The translations under genes and the position numbers were made by a program. Under the pieces are notes generated by a model. That model was not told where the DNA came from. It saw only the letters and a list, made by a program, of their open reading frames with translations, and ran no database searches. Shown one piece after another: positions 16,429-25,098 of a stretch of 64,000 bases of DNA. Every line of letters starts with the position of its first letter. The first letter of the stretch is position 1. Source of the stretch: Paractinoplanes abujensis (GTDB lineage: Bacteria; Actinomycetota; Actinomycetes; Mycobacteriales; Micromonosporaceae); the NCBI RefSeq assembly GCF_014204895.1, contig NZ_JACHMF010000001.1, positions 3,410,001 through 3,474,000 on the forward strand, given 5' to 3'.

Positions 16429-16602
16429 GGGTCAAACGCTATGAATTCCCTGGTGGGCGCCGCTTCCCCGCCGCTACTCAACCTGCCTGAGTACGCGACC
16501 TCAGCCGGCCTGAAGGTAAACAACGCATTACGCGAGTCCGACCGGCGCCAATCTTCCTGGTAGCGTCACGCCGCCGTTCCCCCTGTCGCGAGGTTCAGAC
16601 GC

Positions 16603-18894
16603 ATGCCGCTGCTGAGTATTGTCCTTCCCGTCTATCGGGTGCAGGCCTACCTTCGGGAATGCCTCGACTCCATCCTCGAGCAGTCGTTCACCGACTTCGA
16701 GGTGATCGCGGTCGACGACTGCTCGCCCGACCACAGCGGCGCGATCCTCGACGAGTACGCCGCCCGCGACAGCCGCGTCCGCGTGGTGCACCTGGAGCGG
16801 AACGTGGGCCTGGGCGAGGCGCGCAACGCCGGCCTCGGGCACACCGCCGGCGAGTACGTCTGGTTCATCGACAGCGACGACTGGATCGCCCCGGGCGCGC
16901 TGGCCGCGGTGGCCGACCGGCTGCGGACGGCCGAGCCCGACGTGCTGGTGGTCGACTACGCGAAGGTGTGGTGGGACACCACGACGAAGCACAGCCGGCT
17001 CTCCGCCCTGGTGGCATCGGCGAAGTTCCCGCGCACGTTCACGCTGGCCGAGCACCCGGCCGCGATCCGGATCTTCCACGTCGCCTGGAACAAGATCTAC
17101 AACCGGGACTTCCTGCTCAAGAACGACATCACCTACCCGACCGGGCTCTACGAGGACGTTCCGGTCGGCTACCCCGTGCTGATGCTGGCCGACCGGATCA
17201 GCGTGCTCGAACGGGTCTGTGTCTACTACCGGCAGCGCCGCCGCGGGGCCATCACGTCGACCCCCGGCCGCCGGCACTTCGAGGTGCTCGACCAGTGGGA
17301 CGCGCTCTTCCAGCGGCTCGACGCGATCGGCGAGCGGGCCGCGCCGTTCCGCCACCTGGTCTTCGAGCGCATGCTCTACCAGTGCCTGCTGGTGCTGGAG
17401 AACCCCGAACGGATCGCCCGGGCCGACCGTAAGGAGTTCTTCCGCGCGGTCGCCGCGGCCTACCGCCGGCACGTTCCCGCCGGCTACACGTTCCCCGGCG
17501 GCCGGGAGGGGGCCGGGCACCGGATCGTCGCCCGCAACTCGTACGCGCAGTGGCGCACCTTCCGCTCCGGGCTGGACGCGGCCGCGGCAGCCAAGCCCCG
17601 CCTGGTCGAGGTGCGCAACGCGGTGCGGCTGCGGACCCGGCTCAACATGCTCTACTACCGGTCCCGGCTGCGCCGGCCCATGGACGAGAACCTGGCCGTC
17701 TACTCCGCGTACTGGGGCAAGGGCTACGTGTGCAACCCGCGCGCGGTCTACGAGAAGATGACCGAGCTGGCCCCCGGCGTACGGGGCGTGTGGGAGATCA
17801 AGCCGGGTGCGGAGGCCGAGGTGCCGGCCGGCGTCGAGACGGTGACGATCGGCACGAAGGCGCACCTCCGGGCGCTGGCCCAGGCCAAGTACCTGATCAC
17901 CAACGTCAACTACCGCGGCTGGGTGGTCAAGCGCGACGGCGCGATCCACCTGTCGACCAACCACGGCACCCCGGCCAAGGCGATGGGCGTGGACCAGCTC
18001 AAACACCCGTCCGGTCTGGGCGACCTGGACATGGCCGCCCTGCTCGAGCGGAGCGACCGCTGGACCTACAGCGTCAGCCCCAACGCCTACACGAGCGAGA
18101 TCTGGGAGCGGGCCTACCCGTGCAACTACGAGACGCTCGAAACCGGCTACCCGCGTAACGACGTGCTGGCCACCGCCACCCCGGACGACGTGGCCGCGGC
18201 CCGCGAGCGGCTCGGCCTGCGGCCCGGTCAGGTCGCCGTGGCCTACTTGCCGACCTATCGCGACTACGAGTTCGGCAGCGACGCCCTGCTCAACGTGGAG
18301 AGTTTCGCCGACCGGCTGCCCGACGGGACGGTGCTGCTGGTGCGGGTGCACCACTTCGATCGCTCGCACGTGCCGGCCGGGCACCCCGGGATCGTCGACC
18401 TGAGCGACTACCCGCGGGTCGAGGACATCTACCTGGCGGCCGACATGCTGATCACCGACTACTCGTCGGTCATGTTCGACTACGCGGTGCTCGACCGGCC
18501 CATCGCGATCTACGCGGCCGACTGGGACAAGTACCGGGCCACCCGCGGCGCCTACCTCGACGTCTTCGCCGAGGGCCCGGGCGTCGCCACCGACGACGAG
18601 AACGAGCTGGCCGGCCTGTTCGTCTCCGGCGCGGTCTCCGGCCCGGCCGCGACCAGCGCCCGTGCGCTGTTCCGCAAGCGCTTCTGCTACCTCGACGACG
18701 GCCGCGCATCCGAGCGGGTGGTACGCCGGGTGTTCCTCGACGAACCCGTCCCGCCGGCGCCCGCGGGCCGCGCGGTGCCGGTCATGGCGCCCGAGCCGCT
18801 GCCGGAAGTGCACCCCGTCGCGGACGACTCCCCCGCCGTGGCCCTGCCGGCCCAGCGGGACAGGTCGGCGTCGGCGGCGCGCCTGGGGTCGTGA
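16603..18894 (+). CDS. Bifunctional GT2 / CDP-glycerol glycerophosphotransferase (TagF-like)
   Basis: A 763-residue fusion. Residues 1-260 are a GT-A glycosyltransferase (IVLPVYRV, VDDCSPD, DSDDW as DxD). Residues about 345-725 are a TagF/TarF-like polyol-phosphate polymerase: HLSTNHGTPAKAMGVD, NVLATATP with phosphate-binding TDYSSVMFDYAVLDRPI. The tail after 740 is Pro/Ala-rich. ATG with GAGG upstream; divergent from the ligase operon. Known: such proteins build teichoic-acid-type glycerol or ribitol phosphate chains on the cytoplasmic membrane face, common in actinomycetes. Inference: makes a glycosylated wall polyol phosphate. Confidence 0.88.
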   Translation: MPLLSIVLPVYRVQAYLRECLDSILEQSFTDFEVIAVDDCSPDHSGAILDEYAARDSRVRVVHLERNVGLGEARNAGLGHTAGEYVWFIDSDDWIAPGALAAVADRLRTAEPDVLVVDYAKVWWDTTTKHSRLSALVASAKFPRTFTLAEHPAAIRIFHVAWNKIYNRDFLLKNDITYPTGLYEDVPVGYPVLMLADRISVLERVCVYYRQRRRGAITSTPGRRHFEVLDQWDALFQRLDAIGERAAPFRHLVFERMLYQCLLVLENPERIARADRKEFFRAVAAAYRRHVPAGYTFPGGREGAGHRIVARNSYAQWRTFRSGLDAAAAAKPRLVEVRNAVRLRTRLNMLYYRSRLRRPMDENLAVYSAYWGKGYVCNPRAVYEKMTELAPGVRGVWEIKPGAEAEVPAGVETVTIGTKAHLRALAQAKYLITNVNYRGWVVKRDGAIHLSTNHGTPAKAMGVDQLKHPSGLGDLDMAALLERSDRWTYSVSPNAYTSEIWERAYPCNYETLETGYPRNDVLATATPDDVAAARERLGLRPGQVAVAYLPTYRDYEFGSDALLNVESFADRLPDGTVLLVRVHHFDRSHVPAGHPGIVDLSDYPRVEDIYLAADMLITDYSSVMFDYAVLDRPIAIYAADWDKYRATRGAYLDVFAEGPGVATDDENELAGLFVSGAVSGPAATSARALFRKRFCYLDDGRASERVVRRVFLDEPVPPAPAGRAVPVMAPEPLPEVHPVADDSPAVALPAQRDRSASAARLGS

Positions 18895-19208
18895 GGCCAC
18901 GCCGCCCTCTCGTCCGTGCCGCAGGGTGCCGGCATGTCGCGTTGGATCAGGCCCGAGCGCCCCGAGCCGCCGGCCGGGCCGCCGACGATCTGGCCAGCTA
19001 TCAGACCAGCGTCGCCCGATCGCGGGCGGCCGTGGCCGGGCGCAGCCCCGACGAGGCCAGCCCCGGCGAGGACTACACGCTGCGCTGGATCTACCTGCAC
19101 ATGATCGAGGAGTACGCCCGGCACAACGGGCACGCGGATTTTCTCCGCGAACGCATCGACGGCGAGACGGGCGAGGAGCCACCACGCCGTTACACTTCCG
19201 TGACCTGA
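18891..19208 (+). pseudogene. C-terminal remnant of a DinB/DUF664 protein
   Basis: The last 65 residues (SVARSRAAVAG, then DYTLRWIYLHMIEEYARHNGHADFLRERIDG) match the C-terminal half of DUF664 DinB-like proteins, which are usually 165-190 residues long. The preceding part is Arg/Ala-rich and does not match, so the first metal-binding half is missing. A GTG at 18891 overlaps the stop of the TagF-like gene, so a 105-residue product could be made. Most likely a decayed gene; a frameshifted N-terminus is not visible in the 90 bases available. Confidence 0.65.
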
Positions 19209-19285
19209 TCACGAGAACTGAGGCGTCAGGAGCCGCATCGCACCAGACAACACAGTCGTGCGAACCATGAACGGGGTTTCAGGTC

Positions 19286-19813
19286 ATGCGTAAGTCTCTC
19301 CTGGCCGTTGTCACTGCCACCGCCTGCGCCACCACCCTGCTGAGCGGATGCTCCGGCGGCGTCGAACGAGTCGGCGGCGCGGCGGCGCCGGTGCCCGCGC
19401 CCGCCACCTCCACCACGTCGGCCGGCGCCGGCGCCGCCCCTACCACGCCGCCGGCCACCACCGCGACCAGCCCGGCCGGCGCCACCTCCGCGCCGCCCAC
19501 CAGCCGGCCCCCGGCCCGCCCGGCCAAGGCGTGCCCGGTGACCAACGCCGGCCTGCAGAAGGCGCTGCGCACCAACCCGGACGACGGGGTGTTTCCCGGC
19601 TCCACGTTCACCAAGATCGTCTGCTTCCAGGACTACGCGGCCACGACGGTGCCCGAGCGCTCCAACTCCGACGAGTCCTACGTGGTCTGGAAGCACACCG
19701 CCGGCACCTGGCGGGTGCTCAGCAGCGGCACCGCCGACATCTGCCCCGGCGTCCCGGCCGACGTCGTCCGCCACTTCCGCGCCGCCCGCTACGGCGCCTG
19801 CGGCCGGGCCTAG
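19286..19813 (+). CDS. Secreted lipoprotein of unknown function
   Basis: A 175-residue protein with a lipoprotein signal peptide; lipobox LLSGC puts the modified Cys at residue 22. Residues 25-80 are a Pro/Ala/Thr/Ser-rich linker that would span the cell wall. The globular domain (about 82-175) has four Cys (ACPVTN, IVCFQDY, DICPGV, GACGRA), probably two disulfides. I do not recognise the domain. It is convergent with the ABC exporter operon, with stops only four bases apart in overlap. Confidence 0.75.
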   Translation: MRKSLLAVVTATACATTLLSGCSGGVERVGGAAAPVPAPATSTTSAGAGAAPTTPPATTATSPAGATSAPPTSRPPARPAKACPVTNAGLQKALRTNPDDGVFPGSTFTKIVCFQDYAATTVPERSNSDESYVVWKHTAGTWRVLSSGTADICPGVPADVVRHFRAARYGACGRA

Positions 19814-22260
19814 TCGGTCAGGGCCTCGATCGGGGCGGCCCGGGCCGCCCGACGGCCGGGGAGCACCGAGGCGAGCACCCCGGCCGCCAAGGCCACCGCC
19901 GCCACCGTCAGCAGCCGCGGCGGGGACACCGAGAACACCACCGTGCGAAAGTTGACCTCGTCGCTGAGGGCCCGCGTGCCGAGGTAACCGAAGAGGACGC
20001 CGGCGGCCGTACCGAGAACCGTGCCGGCCAGGCTGAGCAGGGTCGCCTCGATCGCGAGCATCCATCGCAGCTGGCGGCCCTGCAGCCCGAGCGCACGCAG
20101 CAGCGCCGACTCGCGGGCGCGTTCCAGCACCGACAGGCCCAGGGTGTTGCCCACCCCGATCAGCGCGATCAAAACGGCCACGCCCAGCAGCATGAGGGTG
20201 ACGGTCAGCAGCTTCTCGAGGAACTCCCGGTAGCCGGCCTTCGCCGACAGGCCACCGCCCACCTCGGCGCCGGTGATCGGGGCCACCACCGCCCGCAGCT
20301 GGGAGCGGAGGGCGGTGATGTCGGCGTCCGGGCGCGTGCGGGCCCACAGGGTGCCGGCGGGCGCCCGCGCGTCGAGAGCGCGCATGACGTCCGGGCCCAC
20401 CACCATCGCGTCGGCGGGGGCCAGGTCATGCGCCCTGACCGGTACGGTCACCGAGCCGGACGGACCGGTCAAGGTGACCCGTGTCCCGTCCCGGACGCCC
20501 GTGTCGGCCAGCAGGTACGGGTCGGCCAGGACGGTGTTTCGCAACGGCGGCACGGGCACCGGGACCAGGGCCAGCGCGTCCGGGCCGGGGCTGAGCACGA
20601 CGACGTCGGTGGTGCGCCCGCGCAGGCCGGCCCGGACCCGCGCGGACGGCAGCGCCGCCACCTCGGCGACCCCGGCCACCCCGGCGACGTCGCGGATCGT
20701 GCGCTCGGGCAGGGCGCCGCCGAAGACGGAGACCGTCACGTCGATGGGGAACTGCTCGCTCAGGTTGCGTTCCGCGGTGGCCGTCATGCTCGCCGCGCCG
20801 ACCTGCAGGGTGACCACCAGACCGACGGCCAGCATGAGGGCCGCGGCGGTGGCGGCCGTCCGGCCCGGGTTGCGGACGACGTTCAGGTGGGCCAGCCGGA
20901 CGGTGGGGCGCCCACGCCGCAGGGCCCGGCCCACGCCGCGCAGCAGCGCCGGCACGATGATCCCGGACGCTGACAGCAGCGCCACCGCCGCCACGAAGGC
21001 CCCGCCCACGGTGAACAGCAGAGCGTACGGCCGCTCGCCGGAGCCCCACGCGATGCCGGCCAGCCCGATGCAGCCGAGCAGAGCGGCGGCGGCCGCCCGC
21101 AAGCGCGCGAAGCGGCGCTCGGCCGGGCGGTCGGCGACCGGTCGCAGGGCGTCCAGCGGCGCCACCCGCATCGCCTGCCGGGCCGGCACCAGCACCGCGG
21201 CCAGGGTCACCGCCACCCCCACCGCGGCCAGTGCGCTCACCTGCCCGACCGGCACGGTCAGCGGGCCGTCCAGCGCGGCCGCGACGACGGCGGCCAGCCC
21301 GATTCCGGCCCCCGTGCCCAGCACCGCGCCGGCGACACCGATCGCCGCCGCCTCGGCCAGCAGCGCCCGCAGGATCTGCCACCGCCCGGCCCCCAGCGCG
21401 CGCAGCAACCCGATCTGCCTTCGCCGCTGGGCCACCAGCACGACGAACGTGTTGACGATCATGATCGCGCCGACCAGCAGGGCGATCGCGCCGAAGACCA
21501 GCAGCATCAGGTGCAGGACGAAGACTCCGCCGGTGGCCTCGCTCATCTTGCGCCGGCCGAACGAGGTCGAGGTCTCCACCCGGTTGTCACCGGCCACCGC
21601 GGTCACCTCGGCCGCGAGCCGGGCGGCGGCCACCGAGCCGTCCCCGACGACCAGGATCTCCGTCTGCAGCGAGGTGCGGATGGAGGGGGCACCGGTGTAG
21701 TACGAAGGCGCGACGAACGAGCGCTGCGCCAGCCCGGAGAGCAACGAGCCGCTCTCGCGCACCAGACCGGTCACCGTCAGCGTGACCGAGGAGGTGGTGT
21801 CGTGCACGGTGACACGGTCACCGAGGCGCAGGTTCAGCTGGCGGGCGGTGGTCGCGCCGAGCGCGATGTCGTCGGGCCCGGCCGGCCAGCGCCCAGCGGT
21901 CAGGTCCGTCCAGCGCAGCTTCGCGTTGGCCGGCACGGACTGCTGCTGCACCCACTCCGACGAGCCGCTGACCGAGCCGCGCGACAGGTAGCTGAGGTCA
22001 GCTGAGGCGACCCCGGGCACCGCCGCGACCCGATGGGCCAGGGCCGCCTGCGCGCGTGGATCCATGGCCCGCAGCGTCACCACCACGTCGGTCCCGGCGG
22101 TGCGTTCGATGACGCCGCGCTCGAGAGCGGTGGTGGTGCCGGCCAGCACCGTCACGGAGGCGACCAGGTAGCCCACGGCCAACACGATCGACACGACCAC
22201 CGCAACGACCCGCCGCGGATGCTGCCGCAGCTCGGCCAGGGCTATCCGCAGCACAGTCAT
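19810..22260 (-). CDS. ABC transporter permease, double FtsX (MacB/LolC-like)
   Basis: An 816-residue membrane protein: N-terminal helix (about 18-42), a large external MacB-PCD-like domain, a first FtsX helix bundle (about 270-430), a middle helix pair, a second external domain (about 500-690) and a second FtsX bundle (about 715-810). The ATG at 22260 overlaps the ATPase stop by four bases and gives the normal MTVLRIALAELRQHP start. Known: such permeases export or mechanically transmit signals at the membrane. With the ATPase and NarL-type system just upstream it forms a typical actinomycete efflux or envelope-stress unit. Confidence 0.88.
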   Translation of the reverse strand: MTVLRIALAELRQHPRRVVAVVVSIVLAVGYLVASVTVLAGTTTALERGVIERTAGTDVVVTLRAMDPRAQAALAHRVAAVPGVASADLSYLSRGSVSGSSEWVQQQSVPANAKLRWTDLTAGRWPAGPDDIALGATTARQLNLRLGDRVTVHDTTSSVTLTVTGLVRESGSLLSGLAQRSFVAPSYYTGAPSIRTSLQTEILVVGDGSVAAARLAAEVTAVAGDNRVETSTSFGRRKMSEATGGVFVLHLMLLVFGAIALLVGAIMIVNTFVVLVAQRRRQIGLLRALGAGRWQILRALLAEAAAIGVAGAVLGTGAGIGLAAVVAAALDGPLTVPVGQVSALAAVGVAVTLAAVLVPARQAMRVAPLDALRPVADRPAERRFARLRAAAAALLGCIGLAGIAWGSGERPYALLFTVGGAFVAAVALLSASGIIVPALLRGVGRALRRGRPTVRLAHLNVVRNPGRTAATAAALMLAVGLVVTLQVGAASMTATAERNLSEQFPIDVTVSVFGGALPERTIRDVAGVAGVAEVAALPSARVRAGLRGRTTDVVVLSPGPDALALVPVPVPPLRNTVLADPYLLADTGVRDGTRVTLTGPSGSVTVPVRAHDLAPADAMVVGPDVMRALDARAPAGTLWARTRPDADITALRSQLRAVVAPITGAEVGGGLSAKAGYREFLEKLLTVTLMLLGVAVLIALIGVGNTLGLSVLERARESALLRALGLQGRQLRWMLAIEATLLSLAGTVLGTAAGVLFGYLGTRALSDEVNFRTVVFSVSPPRLLTVAAVALAAGVLASVLPGRRAARAAPIEALTD

Positions 22261-23009
22261 GACGCCGAGCTCCGCATCTGGTCGAGCACGGCGGCCGCGG
22301 TGGGTCGCTCGAGCTCCCGTACGAGCAGGCCGTCGCTGAGCAGCAGCGCCCGGTCGGCGTGGGCGGCGGCGATCGGGTCGTGGGTGACCATGACGACGGT
22401 CTGACCGAGCTCGTGGCACGAGCGCCGCAAAAGCTCCAACAGGCCGGCGGCGGTGCTCGAGTCGAGCGCACCGGTCGGCTCGTCGGCGAAGACGACGTCG
22501 GGCTCGGTGACCAGGGCCCGGGCGATCGCGACGCGCTGCTGCTGCCCACCCGACAACTCGCCGGGCCGGTGGTCGAGACGATCGCCGAGGCCCAGCGCCG
22601 CGACCGTGGCGCCGAGCCGTGCCGGGTCGGCGCGCCGGCCGGCCAGGTCGAGCGGCAACAGGATGTTCTGCCGCGCGGTCAGCGTCGGGACGAGATTGAA
22701 CGACTGGAAGACGAACCCGATGTGGTCGCGGCGGATCCGGGTGAGCTGCCGGTCGTCCAGCGTCGTCAGGTCGCGGCCGCTCACGTACACGTGCCCGCCG
22801 GTGGGCCGGTCCAGCCCGGCCAGGCAGTGCATGAGCGTCGACTTGCCGGACCCGGACGGTCCCATGACGGCGGTGAACGTGCCCCGGGCGAATTCCACGG
22901 TGACCCCGCGCAGGGCGGCCACGGCGGTCGGCCCCGTTCCGTAGGTCTTGCTGAGCCCGCGCGCCGAGGCCGGCCGCGACGGGTCCGCAATGGCTGACGT
23001 ATCGATCAT
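22257..23009 (-). CDS. ABC transporter ATPase (LolD/MacB-like)
   Basis: A 250-residue ATPase. Walker A GPSGSGKST (about 50-58), Q-loop FVFQSFNLVPTL, signature LSGGQQQRVAIARAL, Walker B VVFADEPTGALDS and H-loop VTHD are intact; the LSGGQQQR and GALDSS forms are typical of the MacB/LolD class. ATG-start with weak ribosome site. Four-base overlap with the permease downstream, 39 bases after the response regulator gene upstream, so all four genes may share a transcript. Confidence 0.92.
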   Translation of the reverse strand: MIDTSAIADPSRPASARGLSKTYGTGPTAVAALRGVTVEFARGTFTAVMGPSGSGKSTLMHCLAGLDRPTGGHVYVSGRDLTTLDDRQLTRIRRDHIGFVFQSFNLVPTLTARQNILLPLDLAGRRADPARLGATVAALGLGDRLDHRPGELSGGQQQRVAIARALVTEPDVVFADEPTGALDSSTAAGLLELLRRSCHELGQTVVMVTHDPIAAAHADRALLLSDGLLVRELERPTAAAVLDQMRSSAS

Positions 23010-23048
23010 AGGACGACCGTAGAAAGCCGGTGACCTGCGCGGATCCGA

Positions 23049-23735
23049 CTACGGTGGCGAGCTCGGGCCGCGCGCCTGCGACCCTGGTCGCAGACCGGCG
23101 TCGAAGGCGAACAGCACCAGGGCGACGCGGTCGCGGCAGTGCAGCTTGGCGAACAGGTTGCCGATGTGCGTCTTGACCGTCGCCTCCGCCATGTGCAGAC
23201 GCGTCGCGATCTCGGCGTTCGTCGCCCCGGCGGCGATCTCGGTGAGCACCTCGGTCTCGCGGGGGGTCAGGGTGCCGAGCCGCGCGTCCGGCCCGGCCCG
23301 GCCGCCCGGCAGCCGGTCGATCAGATACGGCAGCAGCCGCCGGGTGGTGCTCGGGGCGACGACCGCTCCTCCGGCGGCCACCTCACGCACCGCGTTCTGC
23401 AGCTCCGCCTGGCGGGCGTCCTTGAGCAGGAAACCCGCCGCCCCCGCGCGCAACGCGGTGAACGCGTACTCGTCGAGGTCGAAGGTGGTGAGGATGAGCA
23501 CCCGCGCCGGATGGCCGAGCTCGCTGAGCGCCCGGGTCGCCTCGACGCCGTCCATGACCGGCATCCGGACGTCCATCAGCACCACGTCCGCGCCCAGGCC
23601 GCGCAGGGCGTCGACGGCGGCCCGGCCGTCCCCGGCCTCCCCCACCACGACCAGGTCGTCGCAGGACTCGAGCATCATCCTGAGCCCGTCGCGGACCAGT
23701 CGCTGGTCGTCGGCGATGAACACGCGCAGGCTCAT
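23049..23735 (-). CDS. NarL/LuxR-type response regulator
   Basis: A 228-residue regulator. Receiver domain with Asp55 in VVLMDVRMPVMDG and Lys in FLLKDARQ; LuxR helix-turn-helix about 158-215 (LTPRETEVLTEIAAGATNAEIATRLHMAEATVKTHIGNLFAKL). Overlaps the kinase stop by four bases. Likely regulates the ABC exporter genes just downstream; no repeat that would be its operator is obvious in the 39-base gap. Confidence 0.93.
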   Translation of the reverse strand: MSLRVFIADDQRLVRDGLRMMLESCDDLVVVGEAGDGRAAVDALRGLGADVVLMDVRMPVMDGVEATRALSELGHPARVLILTTFDLDEYAFTALRAGAAGFLLKDARQAELQNAVREVAAGGAVVAPSTTRRLLPYLIDRLPGGRAGPDARLGTLTPRETEVLTEIAAGATNAEIATRLHMAEATVKTHIGNLFAKLHCRDRVALVLFAFDAGLRPGSQARGPSSPP

Positions 23736-24859
23736 CCGGGCGCCGCCCCCGGGCCGGGCAGCGGCAGCACGGCCCGCACCTCGAAGCCGCCCCCGGGCCG
23801 GGGCGCGGCGGTCAGCAGGCCCTCGTGCAGCTGGACCCGCTCGCGCATGGCGATCAGGCCGGTGCCGCGTCCCGCCGGGTCCGGGAAGCCGCCGCGGCCG
23901 TCGTCGGTGACGCTCACCAGCACCTCGCGGGCATCGATGTGCACCCGTACCTCCACTCGTGCGGCGGGGCCCGCGTGGCGGAGCACGTTGGTCAGGCTCT
24001 CCTGGACGAGCCGGTAGATCGTCAGCGCGGCCAGCGGACCTACCCGTTCCCGGTCGCCGGCCAGCCGCAGCCGGGCTCGCCCGTCGAGGCGCGACACCAG
24101 CTCCCCGAGGTCGCCGAGGCCGGGCGCGGGTCGATGGGGGGCCGGGACGGTCCGGCCGTCGGCGCGCAGCACGGCGACCAGCTCGCGCAATTCGTCGAGG
24201 GCCCCGCGGGACGCGTCCGCGATGACGGCGAGGATGTCGGGCGCGCGCTCCGGCTTCTTCGCGGTGACCGCCCGGCCGCCCTCGGCCTGCACCGCGATGA
24301 CCGCCAGGGAGTGCGCCACGATGTCGTGCACCTCGCGGGCCAGCGCGGTGCGTTCCTCAGCGGCCGCCGCCAGCAGGACGCTTTCCCGCTCGGCGAGCGC
24401 GCGCTCAGCCGTCTCGCGGGCCCGGCGCCCGGCGACGTAGAAGGCCACGACCACCCCCGCGTACGCCGCGATCGTCGTAGCCCAGGCCCCGGCGGTCGGG
24501 TTCACCAGGCCGGGCGCGAACCACCGGACGGGGCCGATCACCGAGCCGGCCAGGCCGACGGCCAGAGCCGTACGGGCGTCGGCCGGACCGGACCACCGCG
24601 CCAGGCTGTACAGCACGACCGGAACGGCGATGATCGACGCGTTGGGGCCGTCCAGCATGGTCACGTGCAACGCGGCCGCACCCGTCAACGCCACCAGCGC
24701 GAGCCGGGGGCGCACGCGGCGCACCGCCAGCGGCGCGCACATCGCCGCGGTGACCAGCAGCGCCACCACCGACGGCCAGGCGGAGGCAGCACACAGCACG
24801 GCGACGCCGAACGCGGACGCGCCGTCGCGGAGCAGGATCGACTGAACTGAACCGGGCAT
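23732..24859 (-). CDS. NarL-type sensor histidine kinase (HisKA_3)
   Basis: A 375-residue kinase with four to five N-terminal membrane helices (about 12-150) and almost no external loops, then HisKA_3 with phospho-His in LAREVHDIVAHSLAV and an HATPase_c domain (VQESLTNVLRHAG, VTDDGRGG, GTGLIAMRERV). ATG with GAGGT upstream. Membrane-embedded input suggests sensing of lipid or drug stress. Heads the operon kinase-regulator-ATPase-permease. Confidence 0.92.
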   Translation of the reverse strand: MPGSVQSILLRDGASAFGVAVLCAASAWPSVVALLVTAAMCAPLAVRRVRPRLALVALTGAAALHVTMLDGPNASIIAVPVVLYSLARWSGPADARTALAVGLAGSVIGPVRWFAPGLVNPTAGAWATTIAAYAGVVVAFYVAGRRARETAERALAERESVLLAAAAEERTALAREVHDIVAHSLAVIAVQAEGGRAVTAKKPERAPDILAVIADASRGALDELRELVAVLRADGRTVPAPHRPAPGLGDLGELVSRLDGRARLRLAGDRERVGPLAALTIYRLVQESLTNVLRHAGPAARVEVRVHIDAREVLVSVTDDGRGGFPDPAGRGTGLIAMRERVQLHEGLLTAAPRPGGGFEVRAVLPLPGPGAAPG

Positions 24860-25098
24860 GGCGACCTCACGATAGCCAGCGGCGGCTCTCCCGGCATCCG
24901 ACTGCGGTCGCAGATCCGGCCGGCGGGGCGGGCTACGTCTCGGCCCGTACGGCGACGGTGCCGGTCACCCCGATGAGGAAGGGCACGGTGATGTGCTCGA
25001 CCACGCAACGCCTCGTCCGACCCCGGCGACGCCGCCCGGCTCCGTCGGCTCACCAGGGAACTCCTGGCGGCCAGAGTTGGCCGGGCGGCGTCGGCCGG

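Noticed and set aside
16441..16563. A 40-codon rightward frame between the ligase and TagF-like genes
   Set aside because: No ribosome site, mixed composition, and it lies exactly where the divergent promoters must be.
16528..19212. Leftward 894-codon frame opposite the TagF-like gene
   Set aside because: A typical high-GC antisense frame; the rightward strand has clear GT2 and TagF motifs.
24925..25010. Short leftward frame ending VEHITVPFLIGVTGTVAVRAET
   Set aside because: Looks like the C-terminus of a protein but has only about 23 codons after a possible GTG and nothing recognisable before it; not enough to call a gene.
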